Assembly (NCBI GenBank): GCA_026873275.1 | Contig: JANTUC010000001.1 | Span: 868,001-932,000 of the forward strand | Origin: Pseudopithomyces maydicus | Lineage: Eukaryota > Ascomycota > Dothideomycetes > Pleosporales > Didymosphaeriaceae | DNA length: 64,000 bases | Direction of reading: 5' to 3' | In this document: positions 1-11,649 of the stretch, in pieces | How positions within the stretch are numbered: the stretch's first letter is position 1 | Layout of the letters: each line of letters starts with the position of its first letter | Notes under the pieces: generated by a model | Told to the model about the DNA's origin: nothing | Seen by the model: the letters and a program-made list of their open reading frames with translations, nothing else | The model's database searches: none | Program-made: the position numbers and the translations under genes

Positions 1-503
1 GCTATTAACGATACACACTGTCTATATGTGGTCCTTAGCAGCAAGCCTGCAGACCCCTCCCCATTATTATCCGTGCATCCCACGGGGCGTAAGGGACGAC
101 GTATGTCCAACTTGTTGTGGTGCAGCCTAAATTCTCCAAGGGTACCCAATACTTGACGGAAAAATAGATAATGAGACGTGAGCCAATCCTCTCACCGGAC
201 CAGAGACACATCATGATTGAATCTCATAGTATATGCAGGATGATACACCATAAAAGCAAAGTTCATCGTCGCACCTGCCTAAAACGTTACCGCACATTAC
301 GGGGCGTAACTAGACGACCTTTCTAGGTCATCTCGCCACGCTTTTGCGTACGCAGTGACTTTGTATAACATGCAAATGCCTGATCTGAAGATATAGCAAA
401 GCTAAATGAAAGTGAATAAAGTGTTTTGTTTTCTACAACGCGCCTCGTCTTTCTGAGTTGGAGTGTTGTAGTAGTATTCCTTTCTACAAACCCACCTGGT
501 ACC
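1..503. other. 5' flank, no gene recognised
   Basis: No coding exon could be supported on either strand. The sequence is the upstream region of the secreted protein gene that starts at 504. The window begins inside intergenic DNA, so a gene ending to the left cannot be excluded. Confidence 0.5.
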
Positions 504-1770
504 ATGACTCGCCGTTTCTTATTGGGCTACTTACTAGCTTCAGTTCATGTCGCAAGAACAAGCTCAGTCGACATGGTGCTTGAAGCTCGGCAGCTCACTA
601 CATCGATCGATAACTGGGTAACTCGAGCTTGTACCGAACCCTCTAGATCATGCTTTCGCAGCCCCTGGACCACTCGAGCGGAATGCACAACTAATGATAG
701 GCTCGTGTATCAAAAGAGCGCTATGACTAGTCCGTAAGTCATCATGGGTTCTTCCTACCTGGTTCAATAAATGAAACATGCTGAGCGTGCCAAAGGAAGT
801 TCCCTGAGGACAAGCCCTCCGGTTTTGATCCTCTATCCTGGTGCACGGACCTTCTCGCCCAAACTGATTACGTCGCTACTCTCTCCACGACAGCTTACCT
901 GACTTCCACGAGAACTACTCACCCAGCTGTGTACACGACTACAACGAATGTTGATTTCGGGCAAGTGTCAAAAACCTTTCTCTATCGCATTGAGCATAAG
1001 AATTTTGCTGACGGCCTGGTTCAAGTACTCCAACCCTAACTATTTATTGTCCCCGTCCCTCCCCTTCAATGGAATGCCACGGCTTTGATATGCTCAGCTA
1101 TGATATTGAACAACCTGGTGGGCTGAAGTGTGCCAAACAATGTGAACCGGTCATCATCGACCCCAACAATATCAAACCCTCAGATCCAACAATGTGCCAT
1201 CAAGAGTGTCTTAAGAGTCCAACTTGTAAATCTTGGAACTGGGATACCATCGCGCCATTCCTGGGTTATAATAGATGTCGACTATTTACTGAGTCATTAG
1301 GAGTTAACGGCACAAATATCATCGACCCGCACTCCAGTCCCGGTGGGTCTCAGTTCTACGACAGGAACTGCTTCGTTGCAGTTCCTAGTCAATGTTCACA
1401 GCCGGTGGCAAAGGTCCAGCCTCCTAGAATGAAGATCACAGCCGCACCAGTCGTTACTGACACATCTAATATGACTAGAGTTGTGGTAAAACAAGGTGTT
1501 AATAAACGAGACCCACCTGAGATTGATGTGCCGTTGTATCTCTTGCGTATCGCATACCCGGCTGGGACAAGGGACTTGACAAATGTATGCAGCTGCTTGA
1601 TCACATCGGCAAGGCCGCCTGTGTCGGGGACGAAGACTCTCAGGTTTTCGACGTACAATGAGACAAAGGTAGGAACTTCAGAGGGTTATTTGGAGGACGC
1701 TAAAACTAACGGTGCAGATAATAACAAGTACGGTCACCGAAACGATATCGTTATCAACGACACCGCATGA
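504..1770 (+). CDS. Secreted PAN/apple-like protein (3 exons)
   Basis: Proposed exons are 504-733, 796-960 and 1026-1770, giving 379 residues. The protein opens MTRRFLLGYLLASVHVARTS, a signal-peptide-like start. Exon 2 supplies a Thr-rich stretch after a WC motif, common in ascomycete secreted proteins. Exon 3 holds a Cys-rich module with CHQECLKSPTCKSWNWD, resembling a PAN/apple fold used for protein or glycan binding. Intron 1 (GTAAGT donor at 734, AG at 795) restores phase exactly. Intron 2 uses a GC donor (GCAAGT at 961, TGCTGAC branch, AG at 1025). Frame continuity through both joins supports the model; family assignment is tentative and no enzymatic motif is visible. It precedes a GMC oxidoreductase and a Zn2Cys6 regulator on the same strand. 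A further intron near 1671 (GTAGGA) is possible and would change only the C-terminus. Confidence 0.6.
961..1025 (+). other. GC-AG intron
   Basis: The donor reads GCAAGT instead of GTAAGT, with a GCTGAC branch site near 1007 and acceptor CAAG. Removing 65 bases joins the two flanking frames. Reading through instead meets a TAA near 1037. Confidence 0.6.
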
Positions 1771-2144
1771 GACTACCCTGGTTCGCACGGTGAATTGAGA
1801 TAGACATATCTCAAGGCTAGTAATATATGGAAGTGAGGAAGGACTACAGGAATTCAAACGTTCATATCGTTAGTTTCCTGAAAATAGAGGTATAAGGTCG
1901 GGTAATAGACCCGAGGTGTCGTCATCATTTCGATGGCATTCTCCGCATTCTTCACCCTCGCTCTTGCCTCTTACCGCTTGAACACGTTCATAATGGATAA
2001 GATCTTCTTTAAAAATATTACCCAAGAGAACTATACCACTCGCATGGCTTATTGGGGCCCACTTTAGCGTCACTGTACAGCGAGCTTAATATAACAGCCT
2101 GAGATTCCAATGATACTCTACCAATCCTCCACCCTTCTTGAAAT
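1771..2144. other. Intergenic
   Basis: Holds the 3' end of the PAN-like gene and the promoter side of the GMC oxidoreductase gene. No coding exon or repeat was recognised. Confidence 0.5.
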
Positions 2145-4221
2145 ATGTTCCTAATGAATAATATTACTTTTGCGGTACTGGTCGCCCATGTAGCAGCCCG
2201 GAACTCTACAAGGCAGTTTGACTATGTGATTGCAGGCGCAGGCACAGCTGGGTTATTACTAGCAACCATACTTTCAGAAGATCCCAACGTTAGTGTTCTG
2301 GTTTTAGAAGCAGGAGTCGATTCGAGAATCGATAGAAATGTGACAAATCCGGAGCGACGAGGTGAGAGTATCAATTCCGTCACGATAAGAGCTTTAGTGA
2401 CCCGTGACCTCCCAGGGACTATACAGCAAACTCAACATGATTGGGGTTTTCAATCAACACCACAACTTGGACTATATGATAATGGGACCGGGGGATCGCA
2501 ATACGTGCCGCGCGGGAAGACCATCGGTGGCACCAGTGCTATGAATTGGATGTAAGCTTCACGCTCGTTCGTTCTTCTACGCCCAATTAACGAAGAGTAG
2601 GATCCATAACGAGAACTCTCGCGTTCAGTTGGACATTGGGGAAACCGTTCTCAACCTTACCGGATGGAATTGGGATTCTATGTCGACAGCTTTCCGCGAA
2701 TCAGAAACCATGTATGCTCCACCTCCAAATCTAGGCGATCTCCTTCCGTACGATGCGTCGCTGCATGGAGGTGCTGGACCGATTTCCTCTACCTTCCAAC
2801 GTAGCGTATATACTTTGTACTCACAATATGTGGGGCCTACACTGGAAGCGCATGGCTTTAATCCGACACACGACGGGAACGATGGAAATGCCAATGGCCC
2901 TAATTTCCTCCCACTGGCAATTTATCCATTTAACTACACGCGCTCCTACGCTGGCTCTACTTACACAGAAGTCGAAAACCGACCAAACTTGGAAGTTCGT
3001 ACCAACTGTCTGGTTAGCAAGATACCTTGGGCATCAACAGAGGGAAATGTAACAGCTTCAGGATTGGCCTATATTCCTGCTGATGGATCATCCGATCAGA
3101 CAATCCAGGTTTTTGGCCGCGAGATAGTAATAAGTGCAGGTACTATTCAGTCACCCCAAATCCTTGAGCTGAGTGGTATTGGAGATCCAGAAATTCTGCA
3201 GACTCTTGGTATCACGCCAGTCGTCGAACTATCCAGTGTCGGCACCAGTTTGCGTGATCCTCCCATGACCAACTACTGGCCAATCCAGTTTAAAACACAT
3301 GATAACGCGAGCCTATCCGGTAACGAATTCATCCAGAACTTCATTGACTTGGAACCTGCCTCCAGGACTCTCCTACCTGCAGACTACACGGCTGCCTCTG
3401 CGTGGCTCAATAGTACATCCGCAATCCCTGGGCTAGGGGCTGCACAGCTCGAAATTTTCAAGGAGCTCTGGTATTCCGACCAGCCACTTATAGAGTTCGC
3501 TTGGCAGTACCAGGCTGCTAATGTCACGCCCTACTGTCTGGTACCGCTTTCGCAAGGCACAGTGCACATCAACTCGACCAATCCGATGCACCCGCCGTTA
3601 ATCGACCCAAATTACAATGTCGTCAATGCGACCATCAATGGAGCTGTTGTCCAATGGGATATGTGGTTCCTGGCAAAAGCAGCACAGCATTACACAAGAT
3701 TACTCGCTACCTCGGAGCCTATGAGCTCTGTGGTCTCATCGACAGTCCCAGACTATAATTTACCCTTCGAAACCTGGTACGAGGCTATATTCCAGCAGAC
3801 CGGCTCCTCTCAGCATCTGACGGGCGGAAATCCTATGCTACAGAGAGAATCTGGAGGCGTCGTGGACACGGAGCTAAGAGTTTATGGCACAACGAACGTG
3901 AGAGTTGTTGACGGGAGTGTTTTCCCGTACCAACCCAGTGCACATCCAATGGGGGTTACGTACGCGCTTGCGGTGCGGGCGGCAAAGATCTTCCAAGCTG
4001 GAAGATACACTGAGACGACAGAACTGCCATCAAGCAATACGAGCGCGAGCGCGACGGCGAGTTTTCCGGGCAGTGCAAGTGGCGGTAGTAATGGGACTGC
4101 GATCGTTACTGGAGTCACGCCTTCATATACGGGTGGTGCAGCCTCTGTGGCCAGAGAAAAGTTTGTTGGGGGACTGGTCAGCACATTGATGGTTGCGATT
4201 TACATGTATCTTACTTTGTAA
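2145..4221 (+). CDS. GMC oxidoreductase, secreted, GPI-anchored (AA3-like)
   Basis: Exons 2145-2551 and 2601-4221 give 675 residues; the 49-bp intron has GTAAGC at 2552 and TAG at 2598-2600. A signal peptide is followed by the FAD Rossmann motif VIAGAGTAG and the acidic residue of VLVLEAG. The first GMC signature is PRGKTIGGTSAMNWM, interrupted by the intron right after it, and the second is SAGTIQSPQILELSGIG. The catalytic His pair is seen as QHLTGG (about residue 541) and HPMG (about residue 584). The tail is Ser/Thr/Gly-rich and ends in a hydrophobic segment, as in a GPI-anchor signal. Family members oxidise alcohols, glucose or aryl alcohols with FAD; the substrate here is unknown. After the splice the protein reads NENS where many relatives have an N-R-G-S/T motif. 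It lies 588 bp upstream of a Zn2Cys6 regulator on the same strand, a possible controller. Confidence 0.9.
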
Positions 4222-4808
4222 CGACCCCAGCTTTTTTGTGCGCATCCTAGCCTACATTTGTGATAAAGTGTTTGGGTCAGCAATACAGGGACTAGTGGTG
4301 CATCAGCCCATTGTCGTATCATACATAGTACACATCAGATATTTGGCTATATTTAGATTAGATAGATTCAAAATCACAATACTCTGAATACTTCGAGTGC
4401 GGTCCTCTACTATCTGTTCACCACGTTGTTCAGTGGCCAAGACGCAAACGTTAAACATTTGCAACAGCGTAGCTAAGGAACGTAGTCTAAAGGGTAGACT
4501 TGGCATCGAGCGGTGGAAGGATTTACCAAGCAAGCTTATCTCCGGACTGCCCAGACTCCATACACAAGTTTCGTCTAGTCATCATCAATAGCTTGGACCT
4601 ACCAACTCAGAAATATTCGACTAGTGCTTATATTAACGTTGCAGAGGAGAGCGCTTCGTCTTTTGGTAGACTTTTCCGGTCCCTGGTATCAAGATGCCTA
4701 GCTATTGTTGAGCCCAGTGACTACAATCTTCTGCCATCCAGACACAGTACGCCAGGTATATCCTCAATAGCCTGAGGCCAGTACGCGTCCTGCCACTATT
4801 ACTAAGAT
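4222..4808. other. Intergenic, regulator promoter
   Basis: Separates the GMC oxidoreductase from the downstream regulator. Short open frames are present on both strands but none has a family motif, signal peptide or convincing splice partner. Confidence 0.5.
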
Positions 4809-7114
4809 ATGTTCCGTATTTCTACATTCAAAGCAACGTCGGCTGCATTAGAGGATGACAAAACGAACCCAAGAAAAAGAAGGCGATCCCAAGTGTCACG
4901 GGCATGTGCTTGGTGTCGAACACATCGAGTGAAATGCGACACAGCTATTCCCTGTAAAAATTGCAAGACCAAGGGGCTCAAATGCATCTCTGAACAAGGT
5001 AAAGAGGGGGTCCGTACGTTTCCTGGAGCTATAAGGTACGTGGTCTCGTTGCTGAACGATTTAGTCGCACTCTTCTATTTATTTAGTGACTGAATTGATT
5101 TTTTTGCAGAGAAATTGATCGATTGAACGATCGCATACGAGAACTTGAGGAAGAGCTACGGAGGTTGAAATCCAGCGTAATGCGCAACGGCGATGGCGCA
5201 CATGATTTGACGACGAATCAAGCCCCTGGAGCTGCCGTGCTAACATACAACTCGGCCCCAGCAATGCCCATTCATCTGGATCCTCTGGCCGAACTTGGAG
5301 TCAATAAGAAATATTATAACTGGGATATTGTCTCAATGCAAAAGTCCCATTTACAACAGCAAACGTATGGCACCTCGTCGTCTTTTTACTTCATTAGACA
5401 AATGATTACGTACATGGAGGCATGCGATGAAAGCGCAAACCCCGATAATTGCGCTTCCTGTGTTTACACTCCCTCCGAGTCCATCTACTATGGCAATACA
5501 TCTAGAATCTATGATTCCCCCGAATCAATGGTGCGCGGCTGCGACCTTTCTAGATCAGCGGAACAAGACTATTTATCCTCTTTCTGGGAGCTTTCCAATT
5601 TTACCGCTCCAATACTAGCCCGGGACAGTTTCGAAGCACACTACAATGCCCTTTGGAACCATTCTCGAACACTAAGAAGTCCTTCAGCTCTCGTGGACAT
5701 TATGCTTGCATTGTGCATACAGCATGAGGCGCAAATTTTCATAAATGATTCGCAAAACCAGCGTCTAGGAATCATAAAAGGCGTGGGTCCTGATGCAGCT
5801 GGCTTATGGTGGTATCGCAGGAGCCAACAGCTTCTTAGTGATGATTTAGAAGAGCCTTCTATTGCAACCTTTCAGTGTTACTTGTTGAGCGTTATTTGGC
5901 TTTCTAATGCAGGTCGGCACAACACAGCTCACAGTGTCATGGCTAGCTGTATTCGCATCGGCATTGTGCTTGGTCTTCACTTGGAACCTCCCAAAAGACA
6001 TTCTATTCAACAACGTGAGTACAGAAAGCGACTATGGTGGATTAGCTACGCGCTTGAGATGAAGTTCGCCATGGAGCTTGGCAGACCACTTGCAATAAAT
6101 TGCAAACAAGTCACATGCACACTACCTTGTGACGATATCGCGGTTCCACAACTTCATAAAGATGAACTATTATTTACAGTTCATCTTATCAAGCTACTCC
6201 TAACCATCCGAGCTGTCTATATAACCTTTTATCGACAATGTGCAGAAGAACTCGGCAAAAGCGGGAAAGAATCAATCTACGAAGACCCTGAAGTCTTGGA
6301 GCAATGTGCTAAATTCATGGCTTCAAGAACTGTATATCTGCATACATGGACCCGAAATGTCCCGAGCGTACTTCACATGAAACGCAGGGATACTCAGCCA
6401 TACTGTGTGGATAGCTTGGACTTTGTATTCGAATCTTTTGGCGAAGATTTCGCAGATCGACGAAACATATTTCTTGAGATGCATTATCATGCTATGGCCT
6501 TGAATCTCTTCCGCCCATTCATCGACTTTTCAGTCAAGCACCGTCTGACCATGCCGTACACCCACAAGCATGCTTTGTCATGCGTGAAACATGCGCTTGC
6601 TATTACCAGCGTATTACAGCAAATGTGTGTTAACTCAAAACGTCTCAATGGCTTCCTCGAAGTATGGCACTGGCAGTGGTCTGCAGCTCTTGCACTCGTT
6701 GGCTACATTCTAGCTTATCCGAAAAGCCCTGCCGCAACTGATGCGCGCTCTTCCATTGACCTTGCAATGCTTGTACTAAGGTCTTGCGGAAAGTATGCTG
6801 CAGCTGAAGTAATTTGCCAGCTTCTTAGAAGAGCTGATTCTTTCAATTCTAGAAGTCGACGCACAACTGGAAGCGATGACCCTGGATCCGCGCCTGAGCA
6901 AGACTCCATACAAGCCATCAATCTACCGGGAATACACGAATCAGGATGGAGTTTTGATCAGAGCACAAGTTTCATTGATGATATGTTCGACAACTCATCA
7001 AGTGTATTGACCGCGGAAGGTATACTAAGCTCATTGTCGGCTCTTGGAGATCTTGATGCGGTTGATCAGAATATATTCGAGTTTTTGAATTTTGATGACA
7101 TCGGAGCTATGTAA
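4809..7114 (+). CDS. Zn2Cys6 transcription factor with fungal_trans domain
   Basis: Exons 4809-5035 and 5110-7114 give 743 residues; the intron has donor GTACGT and acceptor TTTGCAG. The binuclear zinc cluster covers about residues 33-59 with spacing C-x2-C-x6-C-x5-C-x2-C-x6-C, preceded by a basic PRKRRR patch. The splice falls just after the cluster and opens a short leucine-rich coiled coil (LNDRIRELEEELRRL) typical of the dimerisation linker. The middle region carries the fungal-specific regulatory domain, recognisable at REYRKRLWWISYALE and the following ELGRP. An acidic, Ser-rich C-terminus could serve in activation. It is a DNA-binding nuclear regulator; targets are unknown, but the adjacent GMC oxidoreductase is a natural candidate. 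It is convergent with the coiled-coil gene ending at 7353. Confidence 0.9.
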
Positions 7115-7352
7115 ATTTTCCTGTCTGGGAAAGATGAAGAATAAACTGTTCTGAAGATGTCACTTCGAAATAACGTGTATTTATAATTGCACCTGAATTT
7201 TCTTCTCGGGTGTTACTTCCCAACCAAAGTTTGTAGACTACCTTGTTTTGACTGCCCGTCAAAAGTGCTAAAGAATTCCAACCCCAGGGAATAATCGTAT
7301 CCCGACTCTAACATGCTTTTTATACAGATTGCGTATGGTAAATCTTACGCCT

Positions 7353-8207
7353 TCAGATCACTATATCCTTTTCAGCAACCTGTTCTGCAGTGTTTTGATG
7401 ATCCTCGTGATCCGTTTGCAAAGCAAGCTCCCGATTCACGCGCTTTGAGTCACCTTTGTCAAGGTGAGTGTTGACAAATTTGAAGGTTTGAGAGCCACTA
7501 CTCCCCACCTTTGAGTAGGCGAATGGGGGTGCTACGGGCACTTGTTCTGGACGAGACTTCTTCTGTTCATTTGAAAGTGGTGGGTATGCCGACTCAGATG
7601 AGGGCGCTGGAGGATCGAGAGAGTCGAACAAGTGGTCAGATGTAAACATTCCTGGTCGCGTATGGAAGCGATCACCAGTTGAATTGTGCGCTTTGCGTTC
7701 CCGAGTCTTGATCTCGCGTATCTCCCGTCTCTTCAGATCGTTCTCTGCGTAAATCTTTTCCTTTCTAGCTTTCACCGCCTCGAGCTCACCCTGTAAGTGA
7801 TCTCTTCGACGTGTGTGCTGATCAATCAACTGAAGAAGATGATGCTCGTAGGAGAGTCCCTGAGGTTTGACTAATGCGTGACCTGATAGAGCTTGAACTT
7901 CAGGAGTTGTGTTGAATTCAGTGACGGTAGTAGACTTCTTGGTCTTGTCTAGCCTTGCTTGTAACTCATTGAGTTGTTCTTGTAGGTCATCGCGCTCATC
8001 TAAGACCTCGATGTAGTGCTTCTGTGATGGTACGTCAAGTGCGGTACCTGCGGCGCGAAGTTCTTCTTGGTGGATACCATCCTTCTTATCCAACTCCTTC
8101 TTCAGCGCTTCTACCTGCGCTTCAAGCTCGAGCTCCCTGTTACCCAGGGTGATGCTGTCTTCTCGAGCACCGCCTGGACGACGACCTGACTTGGATTTGA
8201 CTGGCAT
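7353..8207 (-). CDS. Coiled-coil protein of unknown function (284 aa)
   Basis: Single uninterrupted frame starting at the ATG at 8207. The N-terminus is basic (MPVKSKSGRRPGG). Heptad-rich helices follow at about residues 25-90 and again at about 125-170, containing LEAQVEALKKELDKK and DHLQGELEAVKARKEKI. The last third is Pro/Ser-rich and low in structure, ending in an acidic tail. There is no signal peptide, membrane segment or catalytic motif, and I do not recognise the family. It is transcribed away from a second, much longer coiled-coil gene starting at 8906, with 698 bp between the starts. Coding character is supported by length and consistent composition; function is open. Confidence 0.65.
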   Translation of the reverse strand: MPVKSKSGRRPGGAREDSITLGNRELELEAQVEALKKELDKKDGIHQEELRAAGTALDVPSQKHYIEVLDERDDLQEQLNELQARLDKTKKSTTVTEFNTTPEVQALSGHALVKPQGLSYEHHLLQLIDQHTRRRDHLQGELEAVKARKEKIYAENDLKRREIREIKTRERKAHNSTGDRFHTRPGMFTSDHLFDSLDPPAPSSESAYPPLSNEQKKSRPEQVPVAPPFAYSKVGSSGSQTFKFVNTHLDKGDSKRVNRELALQTDHEDHQNTAEQVAEKDIVI

Positions 8208-8905
8208 CTGTAGAGAAGCGGAAAATACCGAACGGAAAACTCTTAAAGCGAGTCGGCAGGTTTTCGTATTTGTATAGACAGTGTGTCTTTCAGAAGGAAT
8301 TGGAGTGTCAAGAGGTATGTATCGCCTGCAGGTGAGGGCGCTTTTCTTGTCAGGATATGCGCAAGAGCTGAAAGGGGCAGAATGAGAGGGAGAGAGTGAG
8401 TGAGTGTGTTTGTGTGTGTGTATGTGTGTATTAGAGTGCCCACCTTAATGATAACTGAGCTTATATCGAGACTCGGGATGCGTTGCCAAGTTAATGGCCT
8501 AGAAGTGGATTTTCACATCATGCATAGACCACTTCTCAATTCAACCAGGAATTCGGTTGATTCCCTAGGCAGAAATAGACACCAAATCCTTATAAAGAGG
8601 TCCTCGCCTGAGTCTATCGAAGTTTCGCACCTGCATCTATTGAAGTGCTCACTCAGTCGAAAGAAACTCTACCAGGCCAAGGTCACACGTCCCAAAGGTG
8701 TATATTTCTGGAGCCGGCAACAAATTATTCCATCATTCACTAAGGAACACCAAAGAAGACCGAGATATTTGGGCTACACTCGTCATTCAGCCGGTAATAC
8801 ATCAAACTGACTCGAATACACGCGGAGAGCTTCTTTGAAGATAAACTACTAAGCTTGAAACCGTAAGACCTGGTCCTGTATCAAGCGCTTGGTCGAGAGA
8901 GAATC
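8208..8905. promoter_or_regulatory. Shared divergent promoter of two coiled-coil genes
   Basis: About 700 bp lie between two start codons on opposite strands. It contains a purine-rich then GT-rich simple repeat near 8386-8430. No other coding exon is supported. Confidence 0.5.
8386..8430. repeat. GA then GT/GTGA simple repeat
   Basis: A run of GAGA and GTGA units passes into a GTGTGT tract interrupted by single T and A bases. It lies about 180 bp upstream of the minus-strand coiled-coil gene and could vary in length. Confidence 0.7.
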
Positions 8906-11367
8906 ATGAAACGAGGGCTCGAGTGCGATAAATCGGAGGCTGCTCTTGCTTCACCAGTTGAAGAGAATGAACCATGCGAAGTGTCACTGGAGGCCCACGC
9001 TAAATTGGAAGAGATGCTAAAAAAATTACGCTTTAAACGTGCGAAACTGTCGGCTGATTTTGTGAAAGCGAACTCTCTGGTCAAAGACAAAATCTCGACT
9101 CGCAATTCGGAACTCAGCAAGCAACAGACAAATACTACCAAAGAAATGGCAATGTTGCGTGCGCTTCTCACAGACGAGAAGAATTCCAAGCATCACTCAA
9201 ATCCGGAGTTCAAACATGCACTTATACAAATATTTCTGTTGATGCGGAGCAAATTTAAAATGCTTCTTGCTATTCAAGAGAAGCGGGATACTGAAGCCGC
9301 GGATTTGAAAAATCAGGTAGTAGAAATACTGAACGACGCAATCACGCAGGTCACACGAAAAAAGATGGACCGCAAGAGCAGTTTGCGCAGATGACGGAGC
9401 TGCTGATGGATAAATCCAACGAGAGGCATAAGACAACCACTACATTTCCTGAGAGTAGCAAGCAGCATGCGGAAGTCAAGAACAGTCTCATGAAGGAGTT
9501 GGAGCGCAATAAGAAGGAGAATGATGAATTGAAAGGTCAACTTGAGGAATCCCGAAAGAGCTTTGTACTGTTACGCGGGGAGTTGGAGAAGGAACGCACA
9601 GACAACCACAAGAAGCGTATTCATCATATCAAAATCGCCCAGGCGTCCGGACGAGCAAGCGGGAGGGAGTCTGCAAAGCAAACCTACCTCGATAAGATCG
9701 CTACTATTTTGAAGAATCATGAGGGCGAGCTATCTGAGCTACAACAGAAGCTGGATGACATGCTTGCAAAACAGCAGGTGGAATTCGAAGCAAAGATTCT
9801 CAAAAAAGTAGCCAAGCACGACAAAGAAATTGAGGAATGGAAGCTACGACTTGAAATGAATATTCAGCAGTCTATGTCCTATCGAGAGGACCTAGAGAAG
9901 ACACATTCTGAAGAGATTTCGGGTCTTCGAGCCATCGTGAACGATAGAAGTCATGAACTTGTTTTATTGCGCGAAGATGCAACAAACTGGAAGGTGTCCC
10001 ATGATCGGCTTTCTAAAGACCACGATACACTCAAAGATACTCATGCTCGTCAATTTTCCGAATTGGAAAATACAAAGGAATTCAAATCCAAAATCGTTTT
10101 CCTCGAGCACGAATTGGAACAGCGACGTTCAACCGAGAAAGAGACGACTTCCGACTGGCAGAAGCAACTAAAACAGGCGGAAGATGAAATTGAGAATTAT
10201 AAGAAACTCTTGAGCGAAGAAAAAAAGAGTAGTGAGGTGCAGTTGGATGCGGCAAAAGATGAAGTCTGGCGTTGCACGTGGTTGCTCAGTCAAGAAACGA
10301 TGGCCAAGCAGGAAATGCAAAAACACCACAATCAGGTTCTTGAACAGAAAGACGCCCAGCACATTGCCGAAATCGCTGGCCTGAAGCAAACTATTGCCGC
10401 ATCGACGACCGAGGCTAACAACGTCAAGATGAATTTTCAGGTATTTGAGACGGCAGCGCGAAACAATAATGCATACAATGCTGGTATCATTTATGGGCTT
10501 GAGCAAGAGATACAGCTGGAGAAAAGTAAATTCGGCGAAGTTACCACGAAAATGAATAACCTATTATCGAGCAAGGATGTAATCCAGCAAGAGCTTGACA
10601 ATAAATTGGCCGAGATCACAGCGGTTCGAGTGGAACGTACCCAGCTGCTCGATGAGAATCTGAGCATCACCAAGGAAATAGAGACCTTAAAGGCTAAGGT
10701 ACGCTTGCATTTGGAAAAGCAGGAAGGATACATCAAAGCCACGGAGAAGATCCAGGAGCTGGAAAGTCAACACCAACTCGTTGTTGCGCGCTTGCAGAAC
10801 GATCTTGATTCCGCACAGAACAAATACCAAGGCACGCTGGATAAGCTGGAAGCCGACAAGGCTGCCTTGGAAAATCAGATTGAGAATCTCGAAAAGCAGC
10901 TCAAACAACAAGAGCAGCTGCAGCTTGCGGACAAGGTAAAGCGTGACGCAGACTACAAGCTAGCTTTGGAAACCACCAAGAAGAAGTTCGAGGCCCAGGT
11001 ATCCGAGTGCCATGACCAGATCGCTAGATTGTGCTTGGAACAAGACACGCTCATCCAGCAAGAGGTCCATAACCGCATCAAGGAGGCATCGGCGGCACAG
11101 ACTTCCTCAAGCGATGTCGTTTTGCCTGGCAACACAATCGTCAGTGTGATTCTGCCTCACGAGAAGGGACAGTCGGAAGAGGACGCCAACGAACAGGTCT
11201 TGCAGGGTATTCTTCGTGAATGTGAGGAACTGGAGAAGTCGATCAGCATCGAAAACATCGAGCTGCGGGCTGGGGAAGATGAACACCGGAGGCTGGATGC
11301 TGAACACATGAATCTGGTGAAACAGTATGGGGATGGGTTCCTTTGGAAGCCGGGGAAACAGAAATAG
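8906..11367 (+). CDS. Long coiled-coil protein (798 aa, one intron)
   Basis: Two overlapping frames (ATGA overlap at 9391-9394) are joined by an intron 9317-9381: donor GTAGTA, branch TACTGAAC, acceptor GAGCAG. Exons 8906-9316 and 9382-11367 then read continuously as LKNQ-FAQMTELLMD, keeping the heptad pattern. A second in-frame acceptor at 9390 would skip three residues. Nearly the whole protein is charged, Glu/Lys/Gln-rich heptad repeat from about residue 25 to 700. It has no transmembrane, motor or kinase motif, and ends in a short basic tail (FLWKPGKQK). This architecture fits a structural, tethering or cytoskeletal scaffold, but no family is recognised. It is divergent from the 284-residue coiled-coil gene and convergent with the NUP gene. 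Confidence 0.7.
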
Positions 11368-11649
11368 GAGCTGTCAAAGCACCATTGCACAAGTAGCTTG
11401 TATTGTGGGAGTGAAGGAACGTTAGCGGCTAGGCTGTAAGAGCGCAGTTTTGCGCAGGCAGCAGCGATCCAGCCTTTTAATTATGGTTTCAATCGGGGAC
11501 ATGAACGATGGGGGCTATGGGCAACGAGCGGTGATCAACCGCGTCGACTAATTGTTATGTATATTTGACCTGTCTTACCACCGGTCATATGTCTATGTAC
11601 AGTTTGTTTGTTCGTTTGTACACCATTGAACATGCTTGCAATACCATAT

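Noticed and set aside
9391..9394. ATGA overlap as translational coupling of two genes
   Set aside because: Coupling is not expected in this eukaryote, and an intron with good signals joins the frames.
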